The notes under the pieces were generated by a model, which saw nothing but the letters and a program-made list of their open reading frames with translations, was not told the DNA's origin and did not search any database. From Microbispora hainanensis (lineage in GTDB: Bacteria; Actinomycetota; Actinomycetes; Streptosporangiales; Streptosporangiaceae), in assembly GCF_006874475.1 (NCBI RefSeq), contig NZ_VIRM01000065.1, positions 1 to 43,487 of the forward strand: a stretch of DNA of 43,487 bases. Reading direction: 5' to 3'. Position numbers and translations under genes: made by a program. Positions 40,810-43,487 of the stretch are shown one piece after another (the stretch's first letter is position 1; each line of letters starts with the position of its first letter).

Positions 40810-42648
40810 ATGCCCGCTCTCAGGTCCCGCACTGTCACTCATGGCAGGAACATGGCCGGCGCCCGTGCGCTGCTTCGGGCCACGGGCGTAGCGGGCAGCG
40901 ACCTCGGCAAGCCGATCGTGGCGATCGCCAACAGCTTCACCCAGTTCGTGCCCGGCCACGTGCACCTGCGCGAGGTCGCCGACGTGGTGGCCGGCGCGGT
41001 CCGCGAAGCGGGGGCCGTCCCGCGCGAGTTCAACACGATCGCCGTCGACGACGGCATCGCGATGGGCCACGGCGGCATGCTCTACTCGCTGCCGTCCCGC
41101 GAGCTGATCGCCGACGCGGTCGAATACATGGTCAACGCCCACTGCGCCGACGCGCTGGTCTGCGTCTCCAACTGCGACAAGATCACGCCCGGGATGCTGC
41201 TCGCCGCCTTCCGGCTGAACATCCCCACGATCTTCGTGTCCGGCGGCCCGATGGAGGCCGGCAAGATCCCCGGCCGCAAGCTCGACCTGATCGACCCGAT
41301 GATCGCCGCCGCGGACGAGAGCGTGTCGGACGCCGACCTCCTGGCGATGGAGGAGAACGCCTGCCCGACCTGCGGGTCCTGCAGCGGCATGTTCACCGCC
41401 AACTCCATGAACTGCCTCGCCGAGGCGATCGGCCTGGCCCTGCCCGGCAACGGCACCACGCTGGCGACCCACAAGGCCCGCAAGGCCCTGTTCGAGGACG
41501 CCGGACGCCAGATCGTCGACATCACCCGGCGCTACTACGAGGATGACGACGAGGCGGTCCTGCCGAGGAACATCGCCACCCGTGAGGCGTTCGAGAACGC
41601 GATGGCGCTCGACGTCGCCATGGGCGGATCGACCAACACGATCCTCCACATCCTGGCCGCCGCCCGCGAGGCGGGCGTCGACTTCGGGCTGAAGGAGATC
41701 AACGAGATCTCGCTGCGGGTGCCCTGCCTCTGCAAGGTCGCGCCGGCCACGATGAAGTACCACGTCGAGGACGTGCACCGGGCGGGCGGCATCCCCGGCA
41801 TCCTCGGTGAGCTCGACCGGGCCGGCCTGCTCCACCGCGGCCTGCCGACCGTCCACTCCGCCTCCATTGCGGAGTACATCGCCAAGTGGGACCCGAAGTC
41901 CCCCGGGGTCAGCGACGAGGCGCTGGAGCTGTGGCACGCCGCCCCCGGCAACGTGCGCACCGTGAAGGCGTACTCGCAGGACGCCCGCTGGGAGTCGCTC
42001 GACCTCGACCGCGCCGAGGGCTGCATCCGCGACCTCGACCACGCCTACACCAAGGACGGCGGCCTCGCCGTCCTGTACGGGAACATCGCCCAGGACGGTT
42101 GCGTGGTCAAGACGGCCGGCGTGGACGAGTCGATCTGGCGCTTCTCGGGCCCGGCGATCGTGTTCGAGTCGCAGGAGGAGGCCTCCGAGGGCATCCTCGG
42201 CGGCAGGGTCAAGGCCGGCGACGTGGTCGTCATCCGCTACGAGGGCCCCAAGGGCGGCCCCGGCATGCAGGAGATGCTCTACCCGACGAGCTTCCTCAAG
42301 GGCAAGGGCCTGGGCAAGGCGTGCGCGCTGATCACCGACGGCCGCTTCTCGGGCGGCACGTCGGGCCTGTCGATCGGCCACGCCTCCCCGGAGGCCGCCG
42401 AGGGCGGCGCGATGGCCCTGATCGAGGACGGCGACATCATCGACATCGACATCCCGGGCCGCTCGATCGAACTCAGGGTGGCCGAGGACGTGCTGGCCGC
42501 CCGCCGCGAACGGCTGCTGGCCGACCTCGGCGGCTACCGGCCGCGCGACCGGCAGCGTCCGGTGTCGGCCGCCCTGCAGGCGTACGCCGCGCTGACCACG
42601 TCGGCCTCGACCGGCGCGTCCCGCGACCTGTCCCAGCTCTCCCGCTAG
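40810..42648 (+). CDS. ilvD: Dihydroxy-acid dehydratase
   Basis: 612-aa iron-sulfur dehydratase of branched-chain amino acid synthesis. Cluster cysteines are in CVSNCDKITPGM (near 118) and ENACPTCGSCSGM (near 185). The protein closely follows the E. coli-type layout (TTHGRNMAG-like start, GHVHLREV, DDGIAMGHGGMLYSLPSREL, GPKGGPGMQEMLYPTSF, TDGRFSGGTSGLSIGH), which in E. coli carries a [4Fe-4S] cluster; mycobacterial IlvD is a different, [2Fe-2S] branch. No other ilv gene is nearby. The ATG has GGGGGT upstream. Confidence 0.97.
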   Translation: MPALRSRTVTHGRNMAGARALLRATGVAGSDLGKPIVAIANSFTQFVPGHVHLREVADVVAGAVREAGAVPREFNTIAVDDGIAMGHGGMLYSLPSRELIADAVEYMVNAHCADALVCVSNCDKITPGMLLAAFRLNIPTIFVSGGPMEAGKIPGRKLDLIDPMIAAADESVSDADLLAMEENACPTCGSCSGMFTANSMNCLAEAIGLALPGNGTTLATHKARKALFEDAGRQIVDITRRYYEDDDEAVLPRNIATREAFENAMALDVAMGGSTNTILHILAAAREAGVDFGLKEINEISLRVPCLCKVAPATMKYHVEDVHRAGGIPGILGELDRAGLLHRGLPTVHSASIAEYIAKWDPKSPGVSDEALELWHAAPGNVRTVKAYSQDARWESLDLDRAEGCIRDLDHAYTKDGGLAVLYGNIAQDGCVVKTAGVDESIWRFSGPAIVFESQEEASEGILGGRVKAGDVVVIRYEGPKGGPGMQEMLYPTSFLKGKGLGKACALITDGRFSGGTSGLSIGHASPEAAEGGAMALIEDGDIIDIDIPGRSIELRVAEDVLAARRERLLADLGGYRPRDRQRPVSAALQAYAALTTSASTGASRDLSQLSR

Positions 42649-42655
42649 ATCGTGT

Positions 42656-42682
42656 GGGGCCGCCTCACTCGGAGGCGGCCCC
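42656..42682. terminator. Bidirectional terminator between ilvD and secreted protein gene
   Basis: GGGGCCGCCTC (42656-42666) and GAGGCGGCCCC (42672-42682) form a perfect 11-bp stem with loop ACTCG. It lies between two convergent genes, 7 nt after the ilvD stop and 15 nt from the other, so it may end both transcripts. Confidence 0.8.
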
Positions 42683-42697
42683 GCGTTCTCCTGCCGG

Positions 42698-43150
42698 TCA
42701 GCTGTAGGAAACCGACTGCACGCTGCAGTTGGTCATCCACGGACCGGGATAGACCGGGGCCGTCGTGCAGCCCCAGGTGGCGGTCACGGTGGTGGTTCCC
42801 GCGGGGATGCCGACGCTGCCGGCGGAGCCGGCGAAGTCGTACGAATGGCCCTCACTGCATATGGCGGAGACGCTGACGGCCGTCGTCCCACTGGCCAGCG
42901 TCTTCGTGAACTGCCACGCGTGCGTGGCCGGGACCGCGACCATGCTGCTGTAGGGCACCCCTATGACGGAGATGGGGTACCAGTCCCTGGTGTCCCCGAA
43001 GCTGTTGTAGTTGAGGCAGTCCACCGTGGCGTTCAGCGTGACGGTGTCGGCCATGGCGGGGCTGGGCGCGAGCGCGAGGCTCAGCACGCCGGTGGTGACG
43101 AGCGCCGCACCGAGCGCGAGCACTCTCCGGGCTGGATTCGCAGCGAACAT
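42698..43150 (-). CDS. Secreted small protein of unknown function
   Basis: 150 aa with a clear Sec signal peptide: a basic start (NPARR), a hydrophobic core (VLALGAALVTTGVLSLALA) and an AMA cleavage site before DTVTLNATVDC. The mature part (about 115 aa) is rich in Thr, Ser, Val and Gly, probably all-beta, with four Cys (DCLNY, AICSEG, GCTTA, NCSVQ) that could form two disulfides. No family is recognised. The ATG has AAGGGA upstream. Confidence 0.8.
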   Translation of the reverse strand: MFAANPARRVLALGAALVTTGVLSLALAPSPAMADTVTLNATVDCLNYNSFGDTRDWYPISVIGVPYSSMVAVPATHAWQFTKTLASGTTAVSVSAICSEGHSYDFAGSAGSVGIPAGTTTVTATWGCTTAPVYPGPWMTNCSVQSVSYS

Positions 43151-43427
43151 TGGTGTCCCTTCTCCCTCATTTCAAATCAGCCACAGCGAATGCACCATCT
43201 CCCCTAGGAACGGTCAATCTCCGGAGTTTTCGGCAGGCCGGAATGTCGGGGCGGCTGAAAATGCGCCGAGCCGGGGACCCGAAACGCACTGCCGGCCGAT
43301 CGGATAACCGAAATCCGATATGCAGCAGGTGATCGCGGAGATTTCAGGGGCGATTCGGCGAAATGTTTCGAATGCCCGGCTCGTCGTGATTTCCGGGTGG
43401 AGCCCGGTCCGTGAAAGTTTCAGCGCG
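43151..43427. other. Intergenic region with lower GC
   Basis: No reading frame is convincing. The 277 nt upstream of the secreted-protein gene are clearly less GC-rich and contain several GAAA/TTTC dyads, such as CGAAATGTTTCG (43359-43370) and TGAAAGTTTCA (43412-43422). They may be regulatory, but no regulator can be assigned. Confidence 0.4.
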
Positions 43428-43487
43428 TCAACCGCCCGAGGCGGCCGCGAAGTCGTCCAGCGCGGCCCCGGCCGCCCGGCGCATGGC
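43428..43487 (-). CDS. Partial CDS, C-terminus only
   Basis: The last 60 bases, read leftward, encode AMRRAAGAALDDFAAASGG and a TGA stop at 43428-43430, with GC-rich third positions. It looks like the C-terminal helix of a protein whose body is outside the window. Too short to identify. Confidence 0.4.
   Translation of the reverse strand, partial: AMRRAAGAALDDFAAASGG

Overview
The window is chromosomal DNA from a very GC-rich actinomycete. Evidence: strong G/C third-position bias, frequent GTG/TTG starts, paired ClpP1/ClpP2, an XRE-DUF5753 regulator beside an RsbW-type kinase, SpoIIE-type phosphatases, a mycothiol-nitroreductase-type DsbA protein, an Eis-like acetyltransferase and a c-di-AMP riboswitch ahead of a cell-wall enzyme. 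The overall flavour suggests Streptosporangiales, but that placement is inference. No phage, plasmid, transposase or CRISPR array was seen.

Layout. 1-364 has no recognisable gene. 365-7648 is a leftward housekeeping block (valS, clpX, clpP2, clpP1, tig) for tRNA charging, folding and regulated proteolysis; a ClgR-type box lies ahead of clpP1. 7850-10956 is accessory: an XRE-DUF5753 regulator diverges from an RsbW-like ATPase across a region full of TGCAC half-sites, followed by a duplicated zinc-ribbon-like protein and two small unknown proteins. 11065-11302 has back-to-back tRNA-Gly and tRNA-Pro. 11495-18379 holds DUF3626, crotonase, VOC, DUF2087, TrpB2, a GAF-PP2C-HATPase phosphatase, a TIGR03086 protein and a 25-residue basic mini-protein.

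18516-21729 holds a DeoR regulator and galT, separated by a tandem repeat inside a duplicated junction, then a c-di-AMP riboswitch and a coiled-coil cell-wall hydrolase that seems to use a CTG start. 21805-27371 has small membrane and unknown proteins, a DHFR-like reductase, a DinB protein, a site-2 protease, an atypical response regulator and a membrane PP2C phosphatase. 27489-34918 is metabolic and housekeeping (Eis-like acetyltransferase, rpiB, def, aldehyde dehydrogenase, Rv2466c-like protein, pepN). 35225-38238 is a lemA operon. 38244-43150 has an amidase, a NERD membrane protein, ilvD and a secreted small protein; the last 60 bases look like the 3' end of another gene.

Themes. Protein quality control runs through clpXP1P2, tig, def, pepN and the site-2 protease. 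Three partner-switching components (one HATPase, two PP2C phosphatases) lie in 19 kb with no sigma factor or STAS protein beside them. Three degenerate short tandem repeats sit in intergenic gaps, two of them tied to duplicated gene ends.
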